Positions 8,572 through 17,553 are shown, numbered from the stretch's first letter. The stretch is 64,000 bases of DNA from Mycolicibacterium rhodesiae JS60 (GCA_000230935.2 AGIQ01000003.1:310001-374000); one strand, 5' to 3'. A program made the numbers and translations. Notes: generated from the sequence alone by a model not told the origin.

Positions 8572-9744
8572 TCAGTAGCGACGGACGTTGTAGATCGGGG
8601 CGTTGTTGACCGGGGAGATCATCACCGGCCGGCCGAACGTCGAGGCGTGCACCATCATCCCGTCGCCGATGTAGATCGCCGAGTGCGAGGCGTCGGAGTA
8701 GTAGTTGACGACGTCACCGGGCTGAATCTGGTCCATCGAGATCGGCTGGCCACCGTGGGCGAGGGCCTGGCTGGAGTGTGGAAGGAAGATGCCGGCCTGC
8801 TGGAAGGCCCACATGACCAGGCCGGAGCAGTCGAACTGGTTGGGACCCGAGCCACCCCAGACGTAGGGATCGCCGATCCGGGTGAGCGCGGCCTGCACGG
8901 CCACAGCACCCTGATCGCTACCAGGACCGGGGACCGCGGCCATCGGGATGACCTGGGCGGCGTCCGGCGGCGGCGCATCCGGCGGCGGCATACCCGGGGG
9001 CAACGCATCCGGCGGCGGCGCATCGACCAGCGGCGGCAGTCCTTCGGGCGCCGGCGCGGCCAGGATCTCGGCGGGCGGAGGCGGTCCGGGGGCGGCCAGC
9101 GCCGTGCGCTGATCCGGGGTCAGGGTCTGGTAGCGCGACTTCACCGCCGCGATCTGGATCTGCAGCTGAGACTGCTTGCGTTGCAGGTCGGCGCGCACTG
9201 CCGCCGCCTGCTCGGCGGCCGTCTTGGCGTCAGCTGCCGACTTCGCCGAGGCGGCCTCGGCCTGGCGAAGTTCGTCGTTGGCCCGGCGGTAGCTCTCCAT
9301 CTGGGCGGACATCTCGGTGGCCATCGCGCGCTGAACGGTCAACTTGTCGATCAGGCCCTGCGGCGACTCGGCGGTCAGGATGGCGCTCAGGCCGTCCGTG
9401 CTGCCACCCATGTAGACCGCGACAGCAAATTTGTCGACCTTCTGCTGGTAGGTCGCCAGCTGGGCTTTGGCCACGTCCGCCGCGGCGAGGTCGTCGGTGT
9501 GCTTCTTCTCCGCAACGGTCTTGGCCTGCAGCTTCGTGTCGAGATCGAGCTGGGCGGAATGCATCGACTCGGTGAGCTGTTCTGCCTGTCGTGACAGTTC
9601 GTTCAGCTTGGCCACACCGTCTTCGGCGGGGTCGGCGTGCACCGATCCGGAGATAACGCCGGAGAACAGGATGAGCCCCGCGATACCACCTACCAGCGAG
9701 CGTTTGAAAACGCGTTTAGCCAGGTACCTGCGGTCAAAGCTCAA
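8572..9744 (-). CDS. ripC: NlpC/P60 peptidoglycan endopeptidase (RipC/Rv2190c type)
   Basis: A 390 aa secreted cell-wall hydrolase. A signal peptide (residues 1-37, cleavage near VHA-DP) is followed by a long coiled coil (about 42-205), a Pro/Ala-rich linker (218-275) and a C-terminal NlpC/P60 domain with catalytic Cys306 (FDCSGLV), His354 and third-site His366. It cleaves D-Glu-mDAP bonds by family homology. The start is a TTG at 9744 with AAAGGA 9 nt upstream, and it aligns with the Rv2190c N-terminus. The coiled coil probably keeps the enzyme inactive until FtsEX-type activation, as proposed for this family. Confidence 0.92.
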   Translation of the reverse strand: MSFDRRYLAKRVFKRSLVGGIAGLILFSGVISGSVHADPAEDGVAKLNELSRQAEQLTESMHSAQLDLDTKLQAKTVAEKKHTDDLAAADVAKAQLATYQQKVDKFAVAVYMGGSTDGLSAILTAESPQGLIDKLTVQRAMATEMSAQMESYRRANDELRQAEAASAKSAADAKTAAEQAAAVRADLQRKQSQLQIQIAAVKSRYQTLTPDQRTALAAPGPPPPAEILAAPAPEGLPPLVDAPPPDALPPGMPPPDAPPPDAAQVIPMAAVPGPGSDQGAVAVQAALTRIGDPYVWGGSGPNQFDCSGLVMWAFQQAGIFLPHSSQALAHGGQPISMDQIQPGDVVNYYSDASHSAIYIGDGMMVHASTFGRPVMISPVNNAPIYNVRRY

Positions 9745-9910
9745 AATTGCGTTCCTTTAAGTGCCGTCGATGTTTTTGCATCGAGTGCCTTAGGTCTCGA
9801 TCAGGTTACGAAATGGCATCGGCGTTGTCCAACCGGGGAGCCACTTCTCAAGAGACTCTCAGCCTCATCGGCCACACCGGCCACACCCTGCCAACCAACC
9901 TATCAGGCCA

Positions 9911-10132
9911 CTAACTCGCCAGCCCGGAACCCCCGTGGCGGTGGATCGGCACCAGCTTCAAGCGCGGCGCAAGACCGGCTTCTGCGAGCACTTCCAGCGC
10001 AGCCCGCTCGTCCTCCAGCAAAGTCTCGGGCACACCGAGCAGCACGCTCACCACGCAGTCGCGACAGCCCGGCCCGCGCACTGCACAGTCGTCGCAGTCG
10101 ATGACGACCGGTTCGGTCGAGTCTGTTCCCAT
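9911..10132 (-). CDS. Small Cys-rich conserved protein
   Basis: A 73 aa acidic protein whose N-terminal third contains two Cys pairs (C-D-D-C at 13-16 and C-R-D-C at 23-26, separated by GPG). This could bind zinc or another metal; a Leu/Glu-rich helix follows. The start ATG at 10132 has AAAGGGAG about 10 nt upstream. It is divergent from the DnaQ/GIY-YIG nuclease gene with a 104-bp gap. I do not recognise a function. The clear ribosome-binding site and the spaced CxxC pairs support a real gene. Confidence 0.78.
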   Translation of the reverse strand: MGTDSTEPVVIDCDDCAVRGPGCRDCVVSVLLGVPETLLEDERAALEVLAEAGLAPRLKLVPIHRHGGSGLAS

Positions 10133-10222
10133 CGCGGGACTCCCTTTCCTCGTGTTGGCCGCACGCTAACGCCAGCCACCGACAAGTCGGCGCGTTGCCG
10201 CCGTCCTGTCGGTGGGGCTGCC

Positions 10223-10228
10223 TACCGT
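10223..10228 (+). promoter_or_regulatory. Candidate -10 box for leaderless nuclease gene
   Basis: TACCGT ends 8 nt before the GTG at 10237; no Shine-Dalgarno is visible. It would place the transcript start at or within a base of the start codon. Confidence 0.35.
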
Positions 10229-10236
10229 GACTTGCT

Positions 10237-12102
10237 GTGGCGAGCTCACCGACTGACGTGCAGCTGAGCTTCGCCGACGTCGACCCGGCCGCCGATATCT
10301 CGCTGCGGGAAACCACCTTCGTGGTCGTCGACCTGGAGACCACCGGCGGGCGTGCCACCGCCTCGGCCGACGGGTCACGCGACGCGATCACCGAGATCGG
10401 CGCGGTGAAGGTCCGCGGCGGCGAGGTGCTCGGCGAATTCGCCACCCTGGTAGACCCGCAGCGGTCCATCCCGCCGCAGATCGTCCGGCTGACCGGGATC
10501 ACCACCGCGATGGTGCACGATGCGCCCACCATCGCCGCGGTGCTGCCGATGTTCCTCGAATTCGCCCGCGGCGCCGTGCTCGTCGCGCACAACGCCGGCT
10601 TCGACATCGGCTTCCTGCGCTCTGCCGCCGAGCAGTGCGGCATCTCCTGGCCGCGCCCGCCGGTGCTGTGCACGGTGAAGCTGGCCCGCCGGGTGCTCAC
10701 CCGCGAGGAGGCGCCCAGCGTGCGGCTGGCCACACTGGCCGCACTCGTCGGCTCTGCCACCCAGCCGACCCACCGGGCCCTGGATGACGCCCGCGCCACC
10801 GTCGACGTGCTGCACGCACTGATCGAACGGGTCGGCAATCAGGGCGTGCACACCTACACCGACCTGCGCGGGTACCTGCCCAACATCTCCAATGCCCAAC
10901 GCGGCAAACGGGTTCTGGCCCGCAACCTGCCGCACCGGCCCGGGGTGTACCTGTTTCGCGGGCCGACCGGCGAGGTGCTCTACATCGGCACCGCCACCGA
11001 TCTGCGCCGCCGGGTCGGCCAGTACTTCACCGGCGCCGACCCGCGCGGGCGGATGAAGGAGATGGTCGGCCTGGCCACCACGGTCGACCACGTCGAATGT
11101 GCGCACCCGCTGGAGGCCGGGGTGCGCGAACTGCGACTGCTGGCCGCCCACGCCCCGCCGTACAACCGCCGCTCGCGCTTCCCGCACCGCTGGTGGTGGG
11201 TGGTGCTGACCGACGAGGCGTTCCCCCGGCTCTCGATCGTCCGCGAGCCGCGCCATGACCGTGCGATCGGCCCGTTCCGGTCGCGGGCCGACGCCGCCGA
11301 CACCGCTGACCTGGTGGCCCGGTTCACCGGGGTCCGCACCTGTACGGCCCGCATCGGGCGCGGTGCCGAGCACGGCCCGGCCTGCCCCGAACGCGAGGTA
11401 TCCCCCTGCCCGGCGCCGCGCGGCATCACCGCGCCCGCCTACGCGGACGCCCCGCGTCGGGCAGCCGCACTGATCGCCGGACTGGACAACAGTGCGCTCG
11501 GCGCTGCCGTCGAGCAGGTGAGTGAGCTGGCCGGACGCGCCCGCTATGAAAGCGCGGCGCGGCTGCGCGATCACATCGCCGCAGCCGTCGACGTGCTGTG
11601 GCGCGGTCAGCGCCTGGGGGCGCTGGCCGCGCTCGAGGAGCTGGTGGCCGCCGCACCGGACGGCGCGGGCGGCTGGCAACTCGCGGTCGTGAGACACGGA
11701 CAGCTCGCGGCAGCCGGCGTCGCACCCCGTCGCGTCCCACCGATGCCCGTCGTCGAAGCCCTGCAGGCGTGCGCACAAACGATCCTGCCCAGACCCGCGC
11801 CGCTGGGCGGGGCGCTCGTCGAAGAGGCTTCCCTGATCGCCCGCTGGCTGGCCGCACCGGGAGTCCGAATGGTCTCGGCCACAACAGGTTTGGCCTCACC
11901 ACTGCGGTCAGCGGGCCCCTGGGCACAGTGGTCTGCGAGTGCCCGATCCGCTCGGCTCGCGGCCGGACAACTCAGCTCAGAGTCCTTGGGTGAACCGCAC
12001 CCATCGCGCCAAGAGCTGCTCGGCCGCCCCGGAGTCGATCGCCTCGGCGGCACGGGCCAGGCCGTCCTCCCAGCACGGCAACCATTCGGCGTGGCTGGAT
12101 AG
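10237..12102 (+). CDS. DEDDh exonuclease / GIY-YIG (UvrC-like) fusion nuclease, Rv2191 type
   Basis: A 621 aa fusion. The N-terminal DnaQ/RNase T-type 3'-5' exonuclease has VDLETTG (Asp32, Glu34) and THRALDDARAT as the ExoIII motif. A GIY-YIG nuclease domain follows (GVYLF, then LYIGTATDLRRRV, and the catalytic Glu in HPLEAGVREL), then a Cys segment and a UvrB/C-interaction motif (RARYESAARLRDHI). It resembles Cho/UvrC repair nucleases but lacks UvrC's RNase H half. Three Cys of the UvrC cluster remain (C-x13-C-x7-C) while the fourth position is Arg (CPAPR). The last 42 codons lie antisense over trpD. The start is GTG 10237; GTG 10258 is an alternative. Confidence 0.9.
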   Translation: MASSPTDVQLSFADVDPAADISLRETTFVVVDLETTGGRATASADGSRDAITEIGAVKVRGGEVLGEFATLVDPQRSIPPQIVRLTGITTAMVHDAPTIAAVLPMFLEFARGAVLVAHNAGFDIGFLRSAAEQCGISWPRPPVLCTVKLARRVLTREEAPSVRLATLAALVGSATQPTHRALDDARATVDVLHALIERVGNQGVHTYTDLRGYLPNISNAQRGKRVLARNLPHRPGVYLFRGPTGEVLYIGTATDLRRRVGQYFTGADPRGRMKEMVGLATTVDHVECAHPLEAGVRELRLLAAHAPPYNRRSRFPHRWWWVVLTDEAFPRLSIVREPRHDRAIGPFRSRADAADTADLVARFTGVRTCTARIGRGAEHGPACPEREVSPCPAPRGITAPAYADAPRRAAALIAGLDNSALGAAVEQVSELAGRARYESAARLRDHIAAAVDVLWRGQRLGALAALEELVAAAPDGAGGWQLAVVRHGQLAAAGVAPRRVPPMPVVEALQACAQTILPRPAPLGGALVEEASLIARWLAAPGVRMVSATTGLASPLRSAGPWAQWSASARSARLAAGQLSSESLGEPHPSRQELLGRPGVDRLGGTGQAVLPARQPFGVAG

Positions 12103-13059
12103 TCCGCCGTGGGCGACCAGGGCGCCGGCCGCGTTGAGAATGACCGCGTCCCGCACGGGTCCCTGCGCGCCGCCCAGCACCTCGCGCGCCGACTGTGCGT
12201 TCTCCTCAGCCTCCCCGCCGACCAATTCCTCGATGCGGGCCCGCGCGAAACCGAATCCCAGCGGATCGAAGGTGAGTTTGTCGATGGTGCCGGCCTGCAC
12301 CCGCCAGATAGTGCTGGTGGTCGTCGTGGTCAGCTCGTCGAGACCGTCGTCGCCGTGCACCACGAGCACACTGCTTCGCCGCGCGGCGAACACCCCGGCC
12401 ATCACCTCGGCCAGATCACCGAAGGCGCAGCCGATCAGTCCCGCGCGCGGACTGGCCGGATTGGTCAGCGGCCCAAGCAGATTGAACACCGTAGGCGTGC
12501 CGATCTCGCGGCGCGGCGGCCCGGCGAACTTGTAGGACGGGTGAAACACCGGCGCGAAGCAGAACCCGATGCCGACCTCTTGCACACTGCGGGCCACCTC
12601 GTCGGGACCCAGGTCGATACGCACGCCGAGCGCCTCGAGCATGTCGGCGCCGCCGCTTTTCGACGAGGCCGCGCGGTTGCCGTGCTTGACCACCGGCACG
12701 CCTGCTGCGGCGACGACGATCGCCGCCATCGTCGAGAGGTTGACGGTGTTGGCGCGGTCGCCGCCGGTTCCGACGATGTCGACGGTGTCGGTGCCGATGA
12801 CATCAGTGGGCACCATGCGCGCGTATTGCAGCATCGTGTCGGCCAACTCACGCACCTCGGCGGGCGTCGGGCGCTTCATCTTCATCGACACGCCGAAAGC
12901 GGCGATCTGAGCGGGCGTCGCGACCCCGGTCATGATCTGGTCCATCGCCCATCTCGCCTGCCCCGGGATGAGTTCAAGACTGGCCGTCAACCGGTCCAGG
13001 ACCTGCGGCCATGACGAATTCGGCGCGTCGGCGCCGGGGACGGAAACAGGGTGAGTCAC
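11977..13059 (-). CDS. trpD: Anthranilate phosphoribosyltransferase TrpD
   Basis: A 360 aa enzyme that transfers phosphoribose from PRPP to anthranilate in tryptophan synthesis. The PRPP-binding GTGGD motif is at 97-101, NTVNLST follows, and KHGNRAASSKSGGADM lies at 125-140. A DD pair (VHGDDGLDEL) binds the second Mg. The start is GTG at 13059. As in H37Rv, trpD is separate from the other trp genes and sits next to the cytochrome oxidase genes. Its 3' end overlaps the nuclease gene antisense by 126 bp. Confidence 0.95.
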   Translation of the reverse strand: MTHPVSVPGADAPNSSWPQVLDRLTASLELIPGQARWAMDQIMTGVATPAQIAAFGVSMKMKRPTPAEVRELADTMLQYARMVPTDVIGTDTVDIVGTGGDRANTVNLSTMAAIVVAAAGVPVVKHGNRAASSKSGGADMLEALGVRIDLGPDEVARSVQEVGIGFCFAPVFHPSYKFAGPPRREIGTPTVFNLLGPLTNPASPRAGLIGCAFGDLAEVMAGVFAARRSSVLVVHGDDGLDELTTTTTSTIWRVQAGTIDKLTFDPLGFGFARARIEELVGGEAEENAQSAREVLGGAQGPVRDAVILNAAGALVAHGGLSSHAEWLPCWEDGLARAAEAIDSGAAEQLLARWVRFTQGL

Positions 13060-13158
13060 GCGCCGATATTCCCATGCCGCACGGGAACTCCACAGCCCGG
13101 TCAGCCGACAGTTCTGACTAATTCGCCCCCTGGCTGTACCTCAACAACTACAAAGCGT

Positions 13159-13164
13159 CATACT
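13159..13164 (+). promoter_or_regulatory. Candidate -10 box of the ctaE-qcrCAB operon
   Basis: CATACT ends 7 nt before the ctaE GTG in an otherwise AT-enriched patch (13145-13171), and no Shine-Dalgarno is present. This suggests a leaderless ctaE transcript. Confidence 0.4.
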
Positions 13165-13171
13165 TCTTCAT

Positions 13172-13783
13172 GTGACGAGCGCTGTTGGCACCTCGGGAAC
13201 TGCGATCACATCGCGCGTACATTCGCTGAACCGGCCGAACATGGTCAGTGTTGGCACCATCGTGTGGCTTTCCAGTGAGCTGATGTTCTTTGCTGGGCTG
13301 TTCGCGATGTACTTCACTGCCCGTGCTCAGGCCGGTGGGGCATGGCCGCCGCCGCCGACCGAACTGAACCTGTATCAGGCGGTTCCGGTGACGCTGGTGC
13401 TGATCGCGTCGTCGTTCACCTGCCAGATGGGTGTGTTCGCGGCCGAGCGCGGTGACGTCTACGGCCTGCGCCGCTGGTATGTGATCACGTTCCTGATGGG
13501 TCTGTTCTTCGTCGGCGGCCAGGCCTACGAGTACTTCCACCTGGTCACCCACGGCACGACCATCCCGGGCAGCGCCTACGGCAGCGTGTTCTACCTCGCC
13601 ACCGGCTTCCACGGCCTGCACGTCATCGGCGGTCTGGTTGCCTTCATTCTTCTTCTGCTGCGCACAGCGATGAGCAAGTTCACGCCCGCCCAGGCGACTG
13701 CCGCCATCGTCGTGTCCTACTACTGGCACTTCGTCGACATCGTGTGGATCGCCCTGTTCGCGACGATCTACTTCATCCGATGA
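13172..13783 (+). CDS. ctaE: Cytochrome c oxidase subunit III CtaE
   Basis: A 203 aa inner-membrane protein with five predicted membrane helices, the short form of subunit III usual in actinobacteria. The family segments SSELMFFAGLFAMYFTARA, GSVFYLATGFHGLHVIGG and YYWHFVDIVWIALF are all present. It is part of the aa3 oxidase that reduces oxygen and, in mycobacteria, is bound to the bc1 complex. The start is GTG 13172. It opens the operon ctaE-qcrC-qcrA-qcrB, 11 bp before qcrC. Confidence 0.95.
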   Translation: MTSAVGTSGTAITSRVHSLNRPNMVSVGTIVWLSSELMFFAGLFAMYFTARAQAGGAWPPPPTELNLYQAVPVTLVLIASSFTCQMGVFAAERGDVYGLRRWYVITFLMGLFFVGGQAYEYFHLVTHGTTIPGSAYGSVFYLATGFHGLHVIGGLVAFILLLLRTAMSKFTPAQATAAIVVSYYWHFVDIVWIALFATIYFIR

Positions 13784-13794
13784 GAAGGGGTTCG

Positions 13795-14637
13795 ATGCTC
13801 AAGAGATCGGCGCGGGTGAAGGAACCGATCAGCGACAAGTCGCGGCGTCGGCTCCGTCGCCGCCTGACCGGAGCGGTGCTGCTGCTGGTCGGCCTCGGTG
13901 TCGCCGGCGGACTGGCCGCCACGCTGACGCCCACACCGCAGGTCGCGGTGGCCGACGAATCGCAGTCGGCCCTGCTGCGCACCGGTAAGCAGCTGTTCGA
14001 CACCTCGTGTATCAGCTGCCACGGCGCCAATCTCCAAGGCGTACAGGGCCGCGGCCCCAGCCTGATCGGTGTCGGCGAGGCCGCGGTGTACTTCCAGGTC
14101 TCCACCGGCCGCATGCCCGCGATGCGCGGTGAAGCCCAGGCCCCGCGCAAGGACCCGATCTTCGACGAGGCCCAGATCGACGCGCTCGGTGCCTACGTCC
14201 AGGCCAACGGCGGTGGCCCGCTCGTTCCGCGGGACGCCAACGGTCAGATCGCCGACCATTCGCTGCTCGGCAACGACGTCGCCCGCGGCGGCGACCTGTT
14301 CCGGCTCAACTGCGCCTCGTGCCACAACTTCACCGGCAAGGGTGGCGCGCTGTCGTCGGGCAAGTACGCCCCCGACCTCGAGCCGGCCACCCCCGCGCAG
14401 ATCTACACCGCCATGCTGACCGGTCCGCAGAACATGCCCAAGTTCGGTGACCGCCAGCTCTCACCCGAGGAGAAGCGGGACATCATCGCCTACGTGCGCA
14501 TGGCCACCCGCGCGCCGGATCCCGGCGGCTACGGCCTGGGCGGCTTCGGACCGTCGTCCGAAGGTATGGCGATCTGGATAATCGGCATGGTCGCCTGCAT
14601 TGCGGCGGCGCTGTGGATCGGAGCGAGATCATCATGA
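13795..14637 (+). CDS. qcrC: Diheme cytochrome c subunit QcrC
   Basis: A 280 aa cytochrome cc subunit of the bc1 complex. The basic N-terminus leads into a signal-anchor helix (about 22-43). Two c-type heme sites, CISCH (72-76) and CASCH (173-177), mark two tandem cytochrome c domains. A C-terminal helix (about 255-276) anchors the protein. Having two hemes replaces the soluble cytochrome c between complexes III and IV in actinobacteria. The ATG at 13795 has GAGAAGGGG 4 nt upstream. The stop overlaps the qcrA start (ATGA). Confidence 0.96.
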   Translation: MLKRSARVKEPISDKSRRRLRRRLTGAVLLLVGLGVAGGLAATLTPTPQVAVADESQSALLRTGKQLFDTSCISCHGANLQGVQGRGPSLIGVGEAAVYFQVSTGRMPAMRGEAQAPRKDPIFDEAQIDALGAYVQANGGGPLVPRDANGQIADHSLLGNDVARGGDLFRLNCASCHNFTGKGGALSSGKYAPDLEPATPAQIYTAMLTGPQNMPKFGDRQLSPEEKRDIIAYVRMATRAPDPGGYGLGGFGPSSEGMAIWIIGMVACIAAALWIGARSS

Positions 14638-15788
14638 GTGACGTGAATCGGCCGAGCGACGAACAGCTCGCTGCGATGTCACGCGAGGAGCTCCTCGAGC
14701 TCGGCGGCAAGCTCGACGGCGTCGACATCATCCTCAAGGAACCGCGCTGGCCGGTCGAGGGCACCAAGGCCGAGAAGCGTGCCGAGCGTCTGGTCGCGAT
14801 CTGGCTGCTGCTGGGTGGCCTGTTCGGCCTGGCGCTGATGCTGGTGTTCATCTTCTGGCCGTGGCAGTGGGACGGCTCCAATGAGTTGTCATTGACTCAG
14901 TTCGCCACTCCGCTGTACGGGCTGACGTTCGGTATGTCGATCCTGGCGATCGGCATCGGTGCGGTGCTCTACCAGAAGAAGTTCATCCCCGAAGAGATCA
15001 CCGTCCAGGACCGCCACGACGGACGTTCCCCGGAGATCGAACGCAAGACCGTGGTGGCCAACCTCACCGATGCGCTGGAGGGCTCGACGATCAAGCGGCG
15101 CAAGCTCGTTGGGCTGTCGCTGGGGATCGGGCTCGGGGCGTTCGGCGCGGGCACGCTGGTGGCGTTCATCGGCGGCCTGATCAAGAACCCGTGGAAGCCG
15201 GTGGTTCCCACCGCCGAGGGCAAGAAGGCCGTCCTGTGGACGTCGGGCTGGACCCCGCGGTTCACCGGCGAGACCATCTTCCTGGCCCGGGCAACCGGAC
15301 TTCCGGGACAGTCGCCGTTCGTCAAGCTGCGGCCCGAGGACATCGACGCCGGCGGCATGGAGACGGTGTTCCCGTGGCGTGAGAGCGACGGCGACGGCAC
15401 CACCGTCGAGAGCCACCATCGGCTGGGCGAAATCGCGATGGGCGTGCGTAATCCGGTGATGCTGATCCGCATCAAGCCGGTCGACATGGGCAAGGTCGTC
15501 AAGCGCGCCGGCCAGGAGAGCTTCAACTTCGGCGATCTGTTCGCCTACACGAAGGTCTGCTCGCACCTGGGCTGCCCGGCCTCGCTGTACGAGCAGCAGA
15601 CCTACCGCATTCTGTGCCCGTGCCACCAATCGCAGTTCGACGCACTGCATTTCGCACGGCCGATCTTCGGTCCGGCTGCGCGCGCGTTGGCGCAGTTGCC
15701 GATCACCATCAATGAGGACGGGTATCTGGTCGCCAACGGCGACTTCGCCGAGCCCGTCGGACCCGCATTCTGGGAGCGCACATCATGA
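14634..15788 (+). CDS. qcrA: Rieske iron-sulfur subunit QcrA
   Basis: A 384 aa Rieske protein with three membrane helices (about 52-74, 92-113, 158-182) before the cluster domain, instead of the usual single one. The 2Fe-2S ligands are visible as CSHLGC (Cys309, His311) and CPCHQS (Cys328, His331), with Cys314 and Cys330 forming the disulfide. It carries electrons from menaquinol at QcrB to the QcrC hemes. The start overlaps the qcrC stop by 4 bp, and qcrB likewise overlaps its end. Confidence 0.96.
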   Translation: MSDVNRPSDEQLAAMSREELLELGGKLDGVDIILKEPRWPVEGTKAEKRAERLVAIWLLLGGLFGLALMLVFIFWPWQWDGSNELSLTQFATPLYGLTFGMSILAIGIGAVLYQKKFIPEEITVQDRHDGRSPEIERKTVVANLTDALEGSTIKRRKLVGLSLGIGLGAFGAGTLVAFIGGLIKNPWKPVVPTAEGKKAVLWTSGWTPRFTGETIFLARATGLPGQSPFVKLRPEDIDAGGMETVFPWRESDGDGTTVESHHRLGEIAMGVRNPVMLIRIKPVDMGKVVKRAGQESFNFGDLFAYTKVCSHLGCPASLYEQQTYRILCPCHQSQFDALHFARPIFGPAARALAQLPITINEDGYLVANGDFAEPVGPAFWERTS

Positions 15789-17458
15789 GCCCGAAACTCG
15801 CCGATGTCATGGCCGCGCAGGGTGACGCGATCGATTCTCGCTACCACCCGTCGGCGGCGGTGCGACGGGGCATCCTGAACAAGGTCTTCCCCACGCACTG
15901 GTCGTTCCTGCTGGGCGAGATCGCCTTGTACAGCTTCATCGTCCTGCTGCTCACCGGCGTGTACCTTTCGCTGTTCTTCGACCCGTCGATGGCCGAAGTC
16001 ACGTATCAGGGTGTCTACCAACCCCTTCGGGGCATCGAGATGTCCAAGGCGTACGCGTCGACCCTCGACATCAGCTTCGAGGTCCGCGGCGGCCTGTTCG
16101 TGCGGCAGGTCCACCACTGGGCCGCCCTGCTGTTCGCCGCGGCGATCATGGTCCACCTGGCGCGCATCTTCTTCACCGGCGCGTTCCGCCGGCCCCGCGA
16201 AGCCAACTGGGTGATCGGTTCGCTGCTGCTGATCCTGGCCATGTTCGAGGGCTACTTCGGCTACTCGCTGCCGGACGACCTGCTCTCAGGTATCGGCCTG
16301 CGCGCCGCGCTGTCGTCGATCACGATGAGCGTGCCGATCGTCGGAACCTGGATGCACTGGGCACTTTTCGGTGGCGACTTCCCCTGCGGCGGGGTCGGCT
16401 ACCAGTGCAGCGCGGTCGGCACCATGCTCCCCCGGATGTACGCCCTGCACATCCTGCTGATCCCGGGAATCATCTTGGCGCTCATCGGTGCTCACATGGC
16501 GCTGGTGTGGTTCCAGAAGCACACCCAGTTCCCCGGCCCCGGCCGCACCGAGAAGAACGTCGTCGGCGTGCGCGTCATGCCGGTGTTCGCGGTGAAGTCC
16601 GGTGCGTTCTTCGCGATGACCACCGGCATCCTCGGCCTGATGGGCGGTCTGCTGCAGATCAACCCGATCTGGCAGCTCGGCCCCTACAAGCCGTCGCAGG
16701 TGTCGGCCGGTAGCCAGCCCGACTTCTACATGATGTGGACGGAAGGCCTGGCCCGTATCTTCCCGCCGTGGGAGCTCTACTTCTGGCACCACACCGTCCC
16801 GGCCGCGTTCTGGGTCGCGATGGCCATGGGCATCGTGTTCGGGCTGCTGATCGCCTACCCGTTCCTGGAGAAGAAATTCACCGGCGACAACGCGCACCAC
16901 AACCTGCTGCAGCGCCCGCGGGACGCTCCGACCCGCACCGCGATCGGCGCAATGGCCATCTCGTTGTACATGGTGTGGACGCTGTGCGCGATGAACGACG
17001 TCATCGCGTGGAAGTTCCACATCTCGCTGAATGCGACGACGTGGATCGGCCGGATCGCGTCCCTGGTGCTGCCCCCGCTGGTGTTCTTCATCGCCTACCG
17101 GTGGGCGGTCGGCCTGCAGCGCAGCGACCGCGACGTGCTCGAGCACGGTATCGAGACGGGCATCATCAAGCGGCTGCCGCACGGTGCCTACATCGAGATC
17201 CACCAGCCGCTGGGCCCGGTCGACGACCACGGCCACCCGATCCCGCTGGAATACGCCGGGGCGGCGCTGCCCAAGCGGATGAACAAGCTGGGTTCCGGCG
17301 GCAAGACCGGTCACGGCAGCTTCCTCACCGCGGACCCGCCGGCCGAGGATGCCGCGCTCAACGAGGCAGCTCACGCCTCCGAGCACCGTGCGCTCACCGC
17401 CCTGCGCGAATGGCAGGACGCCGAGCACGGCAACGGAAGCGGCAACGGCCAGCACTGA
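15785..17458 (+). CDS. qcrB: Cytochrome b subunit QcrB
   Basis: A 557 aa polytopic cytochrome b of the bc1 complex, the menaquinol-oxidising subunit and the target of imidazopyridine-type inhibitors by family knowledge. The heme-ligand His pairs lie in VRQVHHWAALLF and in the helix containing ALHILLIPGIILALIGAHMAL. The Qo-site sequence appears as PPWE (FPPWELYFWHH). The hydrophilic C-terminal extension of about 120 aa is typical of actinobacteria. It is last in the operon and followed by a strong terminator at 17465-17509. Confidence 0.96.
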   Translation: MSPKLADVMAAQGDAIDSRYHPSAAVRRGILNKVFPTHWSFLLGEIALYSFIVLLLTGVYLSLFFDPSMAEVTYQGVYQPLRGIEMSKAYASTLDISFEVRGGLFVRQVHHWAALLFAAAIMVHLARIFFTGAFRRPREANWVIGSLLLILAMFEGYFGYSLPDDLLSGIGLRAALSSITMSVPIVGTWMHWALFGGDFPCGGVGYQCSAVGTMLPRMYALHILLIPGIILALIGAHMALVWFQKHTQFPGPGRTEKNVVGVRVMPVFAVKSGAFFAMTTGILGLMGGLLQINPIWQLGPYKPSQVSAGSQPDFYMMWTEGLARIFPPWELYFWHHTVPAAFWVAMAMGIVFGLLIAYPFLEKKFTGDNAHHNLLQRPRDAPTRTAIGAMAISLYMVWTLCAMNDVIAWKFHISLNATTWIGRIASLVLPPLVFFIAYRWAVGLQRSDRDVLEHGIETGIIKRLPHGAYIEIHQPLGPVDDHGHPIPLEYAGAALPKRMNKLGSGGKTGHGSFLTADPPAEDAALNEAAHASEHRALTALREWQDAEHGNGSGNGQH

Positions 17459-17464
17459 GTACTG

Positions 17465-17509
17465 AACGACGAAGCCCCGGGTCTCCACGGCCCGGGGCTT
17501 CGTCGTTTT
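17465..17509 (+). terminator. Strong intrinsic terminator after qcrB
   Basis: A perfect 17-bp inverted repeat (17465-17481 with 17491-17507) with a 9-nt loop, ending in a short T run, starts 7 bp after the qcrB stop. It should isolate the bc1 operon from the ArsR gene. Confidence 0.9.
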
Positions 17510-17518
17510 GGGCCCGAG

Positions 17519-17542
17519 ATAGTTAGCCCTTGCGCTAACTAT
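17519..17542. promoter_or_regulatory. ArsR operator 1
   Basis: A perfect inverted repeat: ATAGTTAGC, 6-nt spacer, GCTAACTAT. An identical repeat lies 35 bp downstream. Its position just upstream of an arsR-family gene fits the 12-2-12-like dyads bound by these repressors. Confidence 0.75.
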
Positions 17543-17553
17543 TGCAATGTTGA

